A DNA stretch of 64,000 bases, taken from NCBI RefSeq assembly GCF_001870515.1, contig NZ_MDGT01000005.1:256235-320234 (forward strand), read 5' to 3'. This document shows, in pieces, positions 1 to 7,302 of the stretch (the stretch's first letter is position 1; each line of letters begins with the position of its first letter). Source of the DNA: Idiomarina sp. MD25a (GTDB lineage Bacteria; Pseudomonadota; Gammaproteobacteria; Enterobacterales; Alteromonadaceae). A program made the position numbers and the translations under genes. Under the pieces are notes generated by a model that made no database searches, was not told the DNA's origin, and was given only the letters and a program-made list of their open reading frames with translations.

Positions 1-295
1 CTGGAGTTTTTGAATGTAACTGACGGAATTGCTTGATGTCTTCAATGCTTAGGTCGTACCCGGTTAAATGAAGCAACGAGTAAATGAGCATCGAGCCATG
101 ACCGTTTGACAACACAAAGCGATCGCGATCGGCCCAACTGGGGTTATTTGGGTTGTGCTTTAAATAATCTCGCCACAATACTTCAGCGATATCTGCCATG
201 CCCATTGGTGCCCCAGGATGACCTGAGTTGGCTTGTTGGACTGCATCCATACTTAAGGCACGGATAGCGTTGGCGAGATGACGACGTTCAGACAT
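1..295 (-). CDS. tkt: Transketolase, N-terminal part (cut by window edge)
   Basis: Only the first 98 codons are inside the window; the gene runs leftward past base 1. Reading begins at ATG 295-293 with [19 protein letters not shown], followed by the thiamine-diphosphate enzyme hallmarks [11 protein letters not shown] (about residues 24-34) and [15 protein letters not shown] (about 63-77), both characteristic of transketolase N-termini. The enzyme moves two-carbon ketol units between sugar phosphates in the non-oxidative pentose phosphate pathway, in the cytoplasm. It lies 113 bases downstream of metK on the same strand. A GC-rich inverted repeat overlaps its ribosome binding region (separate entry). 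The family is clear; whether it is a TktA or TktB paralogue cannot be told from this fragment. Confidence 0.95.
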   Translation of the reverse strand, partial: MSERRHLANAIRALSMDAVQQANSGHPGAPMGMADIAEVLWRDYLKHNPNNPSWADRDRFVLSNGHGSMLIYSLLHLTGYDLSIEDIKQFRQLHSKTP

Positions 296-301
296 GAAAA
301 A

Positions 302-367
302 CCCCCGATTGGTGACACGCAATTAGATGAACCATAGTTGGTGCGCGTATTGTCCACAATTCGGGGG
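302..367 (-). promoter_or_regulatory. Long-loop GC hairpin over the tkt ribosome binding region
   Basis: On the minus strand, CCCCCGA (367-361) can pair with TCGGGGG (308-302), a 7-bp stem enclosing about 52 bases. The distal arm is the only purine-rich (GGGGG) candidate Shine-Dalgarno for tkt and is followed by TTTTTC and the ATG. The element could be a leader structure that hides the tkt ribosome binding site, or a poor terminator after metK. The large loop makes either reading uncertain. Confidence 0.35.
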
Positions 368-408
368 CTTCAAGCAAATTTATGGGCGAAAAATTCAACA
401 CCCGTAAA

Positions 409-1554
409 TTAGATATCTTGCTTCAATGCATCGGCCTTATCTGTTTTTTCCCACGGAAATTCATCTCGACCGAAGTGCCCGTAGGTCGATGTAGCACGAT
501 AAATGGGTCGTTCCAAATCGAGCATTTGAATTAACCCATAAGGACGTAAATCAAAATGACGACGCACCAACGCAATCAGTTTTTCCTCACTATGTGGCGA
601 TGTACCGAAGGTTTCGATACTGATTGATGTAGGTTCGGCAACGCCAATTGCGTACGAAATCTGGATTTCACAGCGCTCCGCCAAACCTGCAGCAACTAGA
701 TTTTTGGCCACATAACGTGCCGCGTACGCTGCACTTCGGTCAACCTTCGAAGGATCTTTACCCGAGAACGCACCGCCACCGTGGCGCGCCATACCACCGT
801 AAGTATCCACAATGATTTTGCGCCCCGTCAAACCACAGTCACCCATCGGGCCACCAATCACGAATCGACCGGTTGGGTTAATGTGGAACTTAGTATCACG
901 GCTAACCCATTGCTCTGGGAGTACTGGCTTAATGATCTCTTCCATCACCGCTTCACGCAGTGTGGCTTGGTCAATGTCTTCACGATGTTGGGTAGACAGG
1001 ACAACCGTATCAATCGCTACTGGTTTGCCGTTCTCATAAACAAACGTCAGCTGACTTTTGGCATCAGGACGTAACCAGTCTAAGGTGCCATTTTTACGCA
1101 TCTCTGACTGGCGCTGAACAATACGGTGGGCATAGGTAATGGGGGCAGGCATCAATACCGACGTCTCATTTGATGCATAGCCAAACATCAAGCCCTGGTC
1201 ACCTGCGCCTTGCGCTTCAGGCGACTCACGATCAACACCTTGATTAATGTCTTGGCTCTGCTTTCCAATCGCGTTCAACACCGCACAGGAATTGGCATCA
1301 AAACCCATGTCCGAGTGCGTGTATCCGACATCACGGATGGCTTGACGGGTTAAATCTTCAATATCGACCCAAGCTGAAGTGGATATTTCCCCGCCCACTA
1401 ATACCATGCCAGTTTTGACATAGGTTTCACACGCCACACGGGCGCGGATATCTTTTGCTAAAATTGCATCCAGTACGGCATCAGAAATCTGGTCCGCAAT
1501 TTTATCAGGATGGCCCTCTGAAACCGATTCAGAAGTAAATAGGTGACGTGACAT
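409..1554 (-). CDS. metK: S-adenosylmethionine synthetase
   Basis: Makes S-adenosylmethionine from methionine and ATP in the cytoplasm. The 381-residue product has the normal family length. Visible signatures are GHPDKIADQ at residues 14-22 (ATP and metal site), [12 protein letters not shown] at 116-127 and GGGAFSGKD at 259-267 (phosphate-binding loop), all intact. ATG at 1554 is preceded on the minus strand by AAGGAA about 10 bases upstream, which supports this start. It is divergent from rsmE, and the intergenic region carries a candidate MetJ operator (1630-1653), which fits methionine-responsive control as in enterobacteria. tkt follows downstream on the same strand. Confidence 0.98.
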   Translation of the reverse strand: MSRHLFTSESVSEGHPDKIADQISDAVLDAILAKDIRARVACETYVKTGMVLVGGEISTSAWVDIEDLTRQAIRDVGYTHSDMGFDANSCAVLNAIGKQSQDINQGVDRESPEAQGAGDQGLMFGYASNETSVLMPAPITYAHRIVQRQSEMRKNGTLDWLRPDAKSQLTFVYENGKPVAIDTVVLSTQHREDIDQATLREAVMEEIIKPVLPEQWVSRDTKFHINPTGRFVIGGPMGDCGLTGRKIIVDTYGGMARHGGGAFSGKDPSKVDRSAAYAARYVAKNLVAAGLAERCEIQISYAIGVAEPTSISIETFGTSPHSEEKLIALVRRHFDLRPYGLIQMLDLERPIYRATSTYGHFGRDEFPWEKTDKADALKQDI

Positions 1555-1629
1555 ATGCCTACCATTCCTTTATTTTGATTAAAATAACTAGTACTGACGG
1601 CGTAATTTAACCGATCAACAAAAAAATTT

Positions 1630-1653
1630 CTACTTCTAGACGTCCAAAAGTCT
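1630..1653. promoter_or_regulatory. Candidate MetJ operator (tandem met boxes)
   Basis: Three adjacent 8-mers, CTACTTCT, AGACGTCC and AAAAGTCT, match the met-box consensus AGACGTCT at 5, 7 and 6 of 8 positions. MetJ binds tandem boxes, and metK is a known MetJ target in E. coli. The site lies 76-99 bases upstream of the metK start and about 20 bases before rsmE. The assignment is by motif and context only. Confidence 0.5.
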
Positions 1654-1673
1654 GTTTATAAACAAGGAATCAA

Positions 1674-2432
1674 TTGAGTCGTATGAGAGTTCCACGTATT
1701 TTTCATCCCGAGCCACTCGTGGTCAACAGCACCGTTTCACTCAGTGACGACGCCTTTCAGCACACAGTAAAAGTGCTTCGTATGCAAGAGGGCCAAGCGC
1801 TCGAGTTGTTCTGTAACGATGATTTTAATTACACTGCGGTACTCACTTCAGTCGCCAAGAAAAGCGCGCAAGTTGAAATTACTGATGCAAAACCTAATAC
1901 GACCGAATCTCCTTTATATGTTCACTTAGGACAGGTCGTTTCACGGGGCGACCGAATGGACTTCGCACTGCAGAAATCGGTGGAACTCGGTGTTAATGCC
2001 ATCACCCCGCTGTTCAGTGAGCGTTGCGGCGTAAAATTAAGCGGCGACCGACTCGAAAAGAAGCAGCAACAATGGCAGAAAATTGTCATTTCTGCTTGTG
2101 AGCAGTCGGGTCGCAGCCATATCCCTACGGTGCTTCCCGCGGTGTCAGTGGATGACTTTGTACAGACACCTTTTGACGGTTTACGCTTAACCCTAGATCC
2201 CTATGCGCAGGTACCTCTCAATCAGATTCAAGGCGCCCGCACAGACCAACGCATCCAATTGATTATCGGTCCTGAAGGGGGCTTCACTGACGTTGAAGTG
2301 GAGCACGCGCGTAACCACAGCTTTAAACCGATTCGTTTAGGACCACGTATTCTGCGAACAGAAACCGCTGCGATGACCGCTTTAGCAGCCATCCAGTATG
2401 AACTTGGTGATCTCAACGCCAGCAACGAATAA
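1674..2432 (+). CDS. rsmE: 16S rRNA (uracil-1498-N3)-methyltransferase
   Basis: SPOUT-fold methyltransferase that modifies U1498 in the 30S decoding region. The family signatures GPEGG (residues 199-203) and RLGPRILRTET (221-231), which form the SAM-binding knot, are intact. The start is ambiguous. TTG at 1674 sits 5-6 bases after an AAGGA ribosome binding site, while ATG at 1683 gives the more typical family N-terminus MRVPRIFHPE but lies about 14 bases from that site. TTG is chosen on spacing. gshB follows 11 bases downstream, as in E. coli, suggesting one transcript rsmE-gshB-yqgE-ruvX. Confidence 0.95.
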   Translation: MSRMRVPRIFHPEPLVVNSTVSLSDDAFQHTVKVLRMQEGQALELFCNDDFNYTAVLTSVAKKSAQVEITDAKPNTTESPLYVHLGQVVSRGDRMDFALQKSVELGVNAITPLFSERCGVKLSGDRLEKKQQQWQKIVISACEQSGRSHIPTVLPAVSVDDFVQTPFDGLRLTLDPYAQVPLNQIQGARTDQRIQLIIGPEGGFTDVEVEHARNHSFKPIRLGPRILRTETAAMTALAAIQYELGDLNASNE

Positions 2433-2443
2433 GGAATACTGCT

Positions 2444-3394
2444 ATGAAGTTAGCCATGATTATGGACCCCATCGCACACGTAAAAACTGAAAAGGATACC
2501 AGCTTCCGACTCTTGCTCGAAGCACAAGCGCGTGGTTACCAGAGTTACTATATTGAGATGGCCGATCTACTTATTGATTCAGGTCGCCCCTATGCGATGG
2601 CACGTAAGGTCACCGTCAAAGATCAAAAGACAGACTTTTATCAGTTAGGTGATGTTGAGAAGCTACCGCTCGGTGACTTTGATGTCATCATGATGCGCAA
2701 AGACCCGCCGTTTGATAGTCAGTTCCTCTATGCAACGCACATATTTGATTTGGCGCAAGCTGAAGGTGCGCTGGTAGTGAATAACCCGCAAAGCTTACGA
2801 GATTGTAATGAAAAGCTTTATACCAGTTGGTTTCCTGAGTTTATCACCGATAGTTTGGTGTCCGCCAATGCTGAGCAACTTAAGGCGTTTCATAAGAAGC
2901 ACGGTACCGTCATACTTAAACCGCTAGACGGGATGGGTGGCGCATCGATATTTAAAGTTAACGAAGACGGTGCAAATTTAGGTGTCATCATCGAAACACT
3001 CACCGAAAAAGGTCAGCGTTATGCCATGGCACAAAAATATCTGCCAGAGATTAAAGACGGCGATAAGCGGATTCTAATTATTAATGGTGAACCTGTGCCT
3101 TACGCACTAGCTCGAATTCCTTCTGCTGGTGAGACACGCGGTAACCTTGCGGCTGGCGGCAGTGGGCGTCCGCAACCGTTGAGCGAAAGTGACGAACGCA
3201 TTGCGCGTGCTATCGGTCCCACACTTAAACAAAAAGGTTTATATCTTGTTGGTCTCGATGTCATTGGTGAACGTATTACAGAAATCAATGTGACGAGTCC
3301 AACTTGTATGCGAGAGATCGAAAACGCCTATGACATCAATATAGCAGCGCAACTCTTCGCAGCTATTGAGCACGATCTGCAGCAGCGTCGTTGA
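2444..3394 (+). CDS. gshB: Glutathione synthetase
   Basis: ATP-grasp ligase joining glycine to gamma-glutamylcysteine, the second step of glutathione synthesis. At 316 residues it has the usual bacterial GshB length. The N-terminus MKLAMIMDPIAHVKTEKDT is typical. The ATP-grasp glycine-rich loop KPLDGMGGASIF lies near residues 159-170, and the conserved VTSPTCMREI segment is near the C-terminus. ATG at 2444 follows an AAGGA site about 9 bases upstream. The order rsmE-gshB-yqgE-ruvX matches enterobacteria. Confidence 0.98.
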   Translation: MKLAMIMDPIAHVKTEKDTSFRLLLEAQARGYQSYYIEMADLLIDSGRPYAMARKVTVKDQKTDFYQLGDVEKLPLGDFDVIMMRKDPPFDSQFLYATHIFDLAQAEGALVVNNPQSLRDCNEKLYTSWFPEFITDSLVSANAEQLKAFHKKHGTVILKPLDGMGGASIFKVNEDGANLGVIIETLTEKGQRYAMAQKYLPEIKDGDKRILIINGEPVPYALARIPSAGETRGNLAAGGSGRPQPLSESDERIARAIGPTLKQKGLYLVGLDVIGERITEINVTSPTCMREIENAYDINIAAQLFAAIEHDLQQRR

Positions 3395-3445
3395 AATTGC
3401 TGAATAAACCCCGATATAAGTCGTATCGTGAGTGAGGAGTGCTTT

Positions 3446-4003
3446 ATGGAAAGCTTACAAAATCATTTTTTAATTGCTACACCCAGTATGAATGATCCGC
3501 TGTTTCGTCGTAGCGTGACTTATATCTGCGAACACAACGAAGACGGTGCGATGGGACTGATCATTAATCAACCTGCAGAGCTAACGGTTAACTCGTTGCT
3601 CGACAAACTTGAAATTGTTTATCCGGATAGCGCAGATAGTCTTAAAGGTCCAGTCTATCAAGGCGGTCCGGTGGGTCAGGAGCGAGGCTTTGTGATTCAC
3701 CCACCACAACAAAACTGGCGCAGTAGCCTCAAGTTGAGTGATGAGATTATGGTCACCACCTCACGTGATATTTTAGAGGCCTTAGGTTCGTCAGCAGCAC
3801 CGTTACAATTTCTACTGACGCTTGGATACGCTGGCTGGGAAGCGGGACAACTAGAGCAAGAGTTAGCCGAAAACGCATGGTTGGCGATACCCGCCGACCC
3901 CGAAATACTGTTTAACACCCCTATCAACCAGCGATGGGAGAAGGCCACCAAACAGCTTGGCTTTGATATTTGGAAGCTAGGACCGGACGTAGGTCACGCA
4001 TGA
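3446..4003 (+). CDS. yqgE: YqgE/AlgH family protein (UPF0301)
   Basis: A 185-residue member of the UPF0301 family, whose biochemical function is not established; it is called AlgH in pseudomonads. The N-terminus [20 protein letters not shown] and the segment [13 protein letters not shown] are diagnostic. I start at ATG 3446 because a GAGGAG site ends about 6 bases upstream and the resulting N-terminus matches the family. A GTG at 3428 would add six atypical residues. The stop codon overlaps the ruvX ATG as ATGA (4000-4003), so translation of the two genes is probably coupled. Confidence 0.95.
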   Translation: MESLQNHFLIATPSMNDPLFRRSVTYICEHNEDGAMGLIINQPAELTVNSLLDKLEIVYPDSADSLKGPVYQGGPVGQERGFVIHPPQQNWRSSLKLSDEIMVTTSRDILEALGSSAAPLQFLLTLGYAGWEAGQLEQELAENAWLAIPADPEILFNTPINQRWEKATKQLGFDIWKLGPDVGHA

Positions 4004-4407
4004 CAATTATCGGATTTGATTTTGGCACTAAGAGCATCGGTGTGGCAGTCGGCCAGTCGATAACTGGAACCGCTTCGATATTAAAAGCGCTAAAAGCACA
4101 GGACGGCATTCCCAATTGGAATGTCGTCGAACAATTGCTAAAAGAATGGCAGCCTGAGCGGGTTGTCGTTGGTTTACCGCTCAATATGGATGGCACCGAG
4201 CAACCGCTCACGCAACGCGCCAAAAAATTCGGTAATCGTCTTCACGGACGCTTTAATGTCCCTGTCGATTTTCAAGACGAGCGTCTGACCTCCACGGCCG
4301 CTCGAGAGGCGTTGTTTGAACGCGAAGGTTACCGTGGTCTGGAAAAAGGTAAAGTGGATAGCGCAGCCGCCCTCCTCATCGTTGAGGACTACTTACGCTC
4401 ACAGTAG
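4000..4407 (+). CDS. ruvX: RuvX/YqgF Holliday-junction resolvase-like nuclease
   Basis: RNase H-fold protein of 135 residues. The family is credited with pre-16S rRNA 5'-end maturation and is related to Holliday-junction resolvases. The first acidic motif [11 protein letters not shown] contains D7; [11 protein letters not shown] lies in the middle, and [10 protein letters not shown] near residue 93 and [15 protein letters not shown] near the C-terminus complete the expected pattern. The ATG at 4000 lies within the yqgE stop (ATGA overlap). A longer upstream ATG (3970) would add ten residues read from yqgE and is rejected. Confidence 0.95.
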   Translation: MTIIGFDFGTKSIGVAVGQSITGTASILKALKAQDGIPNWNVVEQLLKEWQPERVVVGLPLNMDGTEQPLTQRAKKFGNRLHGRFNVPVDFQDERLTSTAAREALFEREGYRGLEKGKVDSAAALLIVEDYLRSQ

Positions 4408-4473
4408 CTATGTTGCCAAATCATTAGAATTCGTTATAGTGATCACTAAAAATAGAAGGCTTGGGAGAGTGTC

Positions 4474-4764
4474 GTGCTAGGCAATGAAGAACCATTTTCA
4501 GTCACAGGTAATACCATTTTATTGCGCAACGAGAACAAAAAGTTGCTGCTAGTCACTGGTGACCGCTATAAAAATATCCTTGTATCACGTTCTGGCGTAG
4601 AGATGAGCGACTGGGGTGCCGAACGTCGACCTGGCGTGCGCGTCATTTCTCTGCAAGAGATATTCAAGCGGGACAAGACCTACTTTTTTATCAGAGCAGG
4701 CGGCGTGGAGTATCAGGTTGACCTGAAGTTCCAAGAAAGCCCCATCACTGAAATGAAGTTCTAA
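4474..4764 (+). CDS. Uncharacterised 96-residue protein, partner of the downstream transglutaminase-like gene
   Basis: I do not recognise this family. It starts with GTG at 4474, about 5 bases after a GGGAGA site. The product is soluble, lacks cysteine and shows no signal peptide or membrane segment. It has beta-strand-like stretches (NTILLRNENKKLLLVTG, YFFIRAGGVEYQVDLKF). Its TAA shares a base with the ATG of the next gene (4762-4766), so the two are almost certainly co-translated and may act together. It sits 66 bases after ruvX. Coding is supported by the clean overlap, the ribosome binding site and base composition like its neighbours. Confidence 0.75.
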   Translation: MLGNEEPFSVTGNTILLRNENKKLLLVTGDRYKNILVSRSGVEMSDWGAERRPGVRVISLQEIFKRDKTYFFIRAGGVEYQVDLKFQESPITEMKF

Positions 4765-5762
4765 TGAAAACCGGTATTGGCAAGAGAGTGTCAGAGTTTG
4801 CCCACGGCATCCTTTTCGCTCTCTTGACGATACTCTGCGCATCCTATTCGCACACCTTACTTGCTGAGCAGTTAAGCTTTGAGAAGTCCTCAAATGAAGG
4901 CGAACTCAGTTTTTATTACCAATGGCGAGTGCCTAATAATCAAACCGCGTCATTATCCTTCAACGTCGATCGACACGCTTTTATTCGCCCTTTTGCCAAG
5001 TTTCGCAATTACGACCGTCGTCGCGCGCTGCGAGAGCTAAACTACCGAGTGAATCAATACATACAAAGGCAACGTTGGTATGGCGTGCAAGCCTTTCTTT
5101 CTCCTCGACAAGAGCAAATGACCATAAAAGCCCGCACAGCACGAAACGAACAATTAGAAAAACGCTATCAGCAACAACTCGCTAAAGCACAACGATTCTT
5201 TACCGAGCAATGGCAAGATTACCTGTCTGCCAACGCCTATCGTTCACTGACCTTGCCGCCTGGAGAAACAGGTATCATCCCTGATGCCATTGCTATCGCT
5301 AAGCAAACACAACCGCTACTGAGCAGCCTCGTTGTCGCCATCGGCAACCAACTAAAAGACAATAGCCGACGCAGTTATGTAAACTATGTCGCTCATTTTG
5401 TGCAAGCGATCCCTTACGATAGTTTAGAAGATGACTTATCGAGTCGCGGCGATGGCTTTACTCCCCCCAACCACTTATTACTCAATAATCGTGGAGACTG
5501 CGATAGCAAGGTCAGCTTAACCTTAGCCTTACTTCGACAAATCATCCCTCAAGCCAAAATGATCGTTGTGTATTTACCCAAGCACGCCATTTTTGGCATC
5601 CAAATGGCAAAGCAGCCTAATGATGCTAAGCTCTCGCACGATGGTACCGAGTTTATCTTACTAGATGTCGCAGGTCCCGCAGTATCACCTGCGGGACAGC
5701 TCTCGAACGATGTTCAGTTCCTTATTGATACCCAGCAATACACCGTGGTACCCGCTAACTAA
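4764..5762 (+). CDS. Exported transglutaminase-like cysteine protein, function unknown
   Basis: A 332-residue protein with an N-terminal signal or anchor segment (hydrophobic about residues 14-33, ending LLAEQ). The C-terminal third looks like a transglutaminase-like fold. The motif NRGDCDSKVSLTLALL places a nucleophilic Cys near residue 246, followed by PKHAIFGIQ (His near 274) and LLDVAGPA (Asp near 302), a plausible Cys-His-Asp triad. The middle (about 90-170) is Gln/Arg-rich and probably helical. The ATG overlaps the stop of the 96-residue gene. Its 3' end is one base from the convergent PIN-PhoH gene. A protease, amidase or non-catalytic role are all possible. Confidence 0.8.
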   Translation: MKTGIGKRVSEFAHGILFALLTILCASYSHTLLAEQLSFEKSSNEGELSFYYQWRVPNNQTASLSFNVDRHAFIRPFAKFRNYDRRRALRELNYRVNQYIQRQRWYGVQAFLSPRQEQMTIKARTARNEQLEKRYQQQLAKAQRFFTEQWQDYLSANAYRSLTLPPGETGIIPDAIAIAKQTQPLLSSLVVAIGNQLKDNSRRSYVNYVAHFVQAIPYDSLEDDLSSRGDGFTPPNHLLLNNRGDCDSKVSLTLALLRQIIPQAKMIVVYLPKHAIFGIQMAKQPNDAKLSHDGTEFILLDVAGPAVSPAGQLSNDVQFLIDTQQYTVVPAN

Positions 5763-5763
5763 A

Positions 5764-7167
5764 TTACAAATGCTCTTCGGCGTATTCAGCGAGACTACTT
5801 CTGACCACACCGTTTAAGTTGATTGTAGCGCTGCCTGGATAATCCTTAAAACGTTCCACGATAAAGGTGAGTCCTGAGGTGACAGCAGTTAAGTAATAAC
5901 TATCAATCTGCGCTAAGTTTCCTGACACAACGAGTTTTGTATTCTCCCCACACCGAGTAATAATGGTTTTTAGTTGTGATGCAGTTAAGTTTTGTGCTTC
6001 ATCAAGTATAACCACCGCATTTTGAATACTCCGCCCTCGCATAAAGTTTAATGATTTAAATTGGATATTCGCCTTCGTCATAATGTAATTAAGACTCGAG
6101 TCCATGCTTTCATCATTTTTATGTAATACTTCAAGCGAGTCGGTTATGGCCGATAACCAAGGCGCCATTTTTTCTTCTTCGGTACCCGGCAAGAAGCCTA
6201 TAGACTCAGCAATTTCAGGTGTATTGCGCGTAACAATGATTTTCTCGTAAATCCCCTTTTCGACTACCATTTCTAAGGCAGCAGCCAGCGCTAACAAGGT
6301 CTTACCACTACCCGCCGGCCCGGTCAGAATGACCATGTCTAAACTCGTATCAAGCAGAGCATGCATCGCCATCGCTTGATAAATATTCTTAGGATGAATT
6401 CCCCAGGCGCTATAGCCCATTAAACGCTCATGACCCAAGTCCATCAGCGTTACAGACGTATCGTCAAAGGTATCCACCCGGGCTGCGAAGTGCTCTGTTT
6501 CATCAATAAAGTATTCGTTAAAGAAGATTTGCGGCATGTGTTCGCGCGAGACCGTATGATAAGCATCTCGACCCTCTTGCAACGTGCTGACATCACCTAC
6601 TTGCTGCCAAAAATCTCCTTCGAACTGGTAAAAGCCCTTTGTGAGTAGGCGAATGTCATCAATTAATTGGTCGGTGCGATAATCCTCAACGTGTTTTACA
6701 CCCGCGCCCTTCGCCTTTAAGCGCATATTGATATCTTTAGTCACCAGTGTAACGGTACTACTCGCAAACTTAATTTGTAGTTCTAACGCCACTTGAATGA
6801 TGCGGTGATCATTTTCGTTCAACGCCAAAGCCGACGCGCTTTGCTCTAACTCATAATCTGGAAAAATGGCGAGTGTACCGTTCGCTTGGTGATCGCCACT
6901 TAGTTGCGTCAGTGGTACTCCTTCAACAATTTGCTCAGGTGTTGCATCTTTCAGCACCTCCTCCAGTGATCGGATCGCGACGCGCGCATCTCTGCTCACG
7001 TCTTTATTGCGATCCTTAATGTTATCTAACTCTTCTAACACGACCATGGGAATAACGACGTTATGCTCATCGAAGCTTAGAAAGGCTAGCGGATCATGCA
7101 ACAGGATATTGGTATCTAAAACGAAGTACTTAGTAGCTTGGGAGGTTTGACTAACATTTGCGGTCAT
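5764..7167 (-). CDS. PIN-domain/PhoH-family ATPase
   Basis: A two-domain protein of 467 residues. The N-terminal PIN ribonuclease-like domain (about 14-160) has acidic residues in VLDTNILLHD, LEEL, ENDHRI and VTKDIN. The C-terminal PhoH ATPase domain (about 240-460) has Walker A GPAGSGKT at 283-290 and Walker B VVILDEAQN. This is the PhoH2-type architecture, linked in other bacteria to RNA helicase plus ribonuclease activity; the role here is inferred. ATG 7167 is preferred over GTG 7176 because AAAGG lies about 9 bases before it. It is monocistronic, divergent from rapA and convergent with the transglutaminase-like gene. Confidence 0.92.
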   Translation of the reverse strand: MTANVSQTSQATKYFVLDTNILLHDPLAFLSFDEHNVVIPMVVLEELDNIKDRNKDVSRDARVAIRSLEEVLKDATPEQIVEGVPLTQLSGDHQANGTLAIFPDYELEQSASALALNENDHRIIQVALELQIKFASSTVTLVTKDINMRLKAKGAGVKHVEDYRTDQLIDDIRLLTKGFYQFEGDFWQQVGDVSTLQEGRDAYHTVSREHMPQIFFNEYFIDETEHFAARVDTFDDTSVTLMDLGHERLMGYSAWGIHPKNIYQAMAMHALLDTSLDMVILTGPAGSGKTLLALAAALEMVVEKGIYEKIIVTRNTPEIAESIGFLPGTEEEKMAPWLSAITDSLEVLHKNDESMDSSLNYIMTKANIQFKSLNFMRGRSIQNAVVILDEAQNLTASQLKTIITRCGENTKLVVSGNLAQIDSYYLTAVTSGLTFIVERFKDYPGSATINLNGVVRSSLAEYAEEHL

Positions 7168-7237
7168 AGCGTACACCTTTTGTTATCGTTTGATTAAAGC
7201 TTAGACCAAAATTCGTGACACAGGGATGACAGCCGCA

Positions 7238-7266
7238 TTGTTTTTTTCTAATCTCCCCATTACTAT
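7238..7266 (+). promoter_or_regulatory. Probable sigma-70 promoter for rapA
   Basis: TTGTTT (7238-7243) and TACTAT (7261-7266) are separated by 17 bases, and the rapA GTG follows about 37 bases later. Spacing and sequence fit a housekeeping promoter. This is motif evidence only. Confidence 0.5.
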
Positions 7267-7302
7267 TGCCGACCTTTAAAGTTAGCGCATAGGAAGGACG
7301 AA

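Noticed and set aside
781..1074. Plus-strand open frames opposite metK
   Set aside because: They are antisense shadows of a fully conserved metK with no ribosome binding site.
4408..4473. A terminator after ruvX
   Set aside because: No stable stem with a U-run is visible; the next gene may be on the same transcript.
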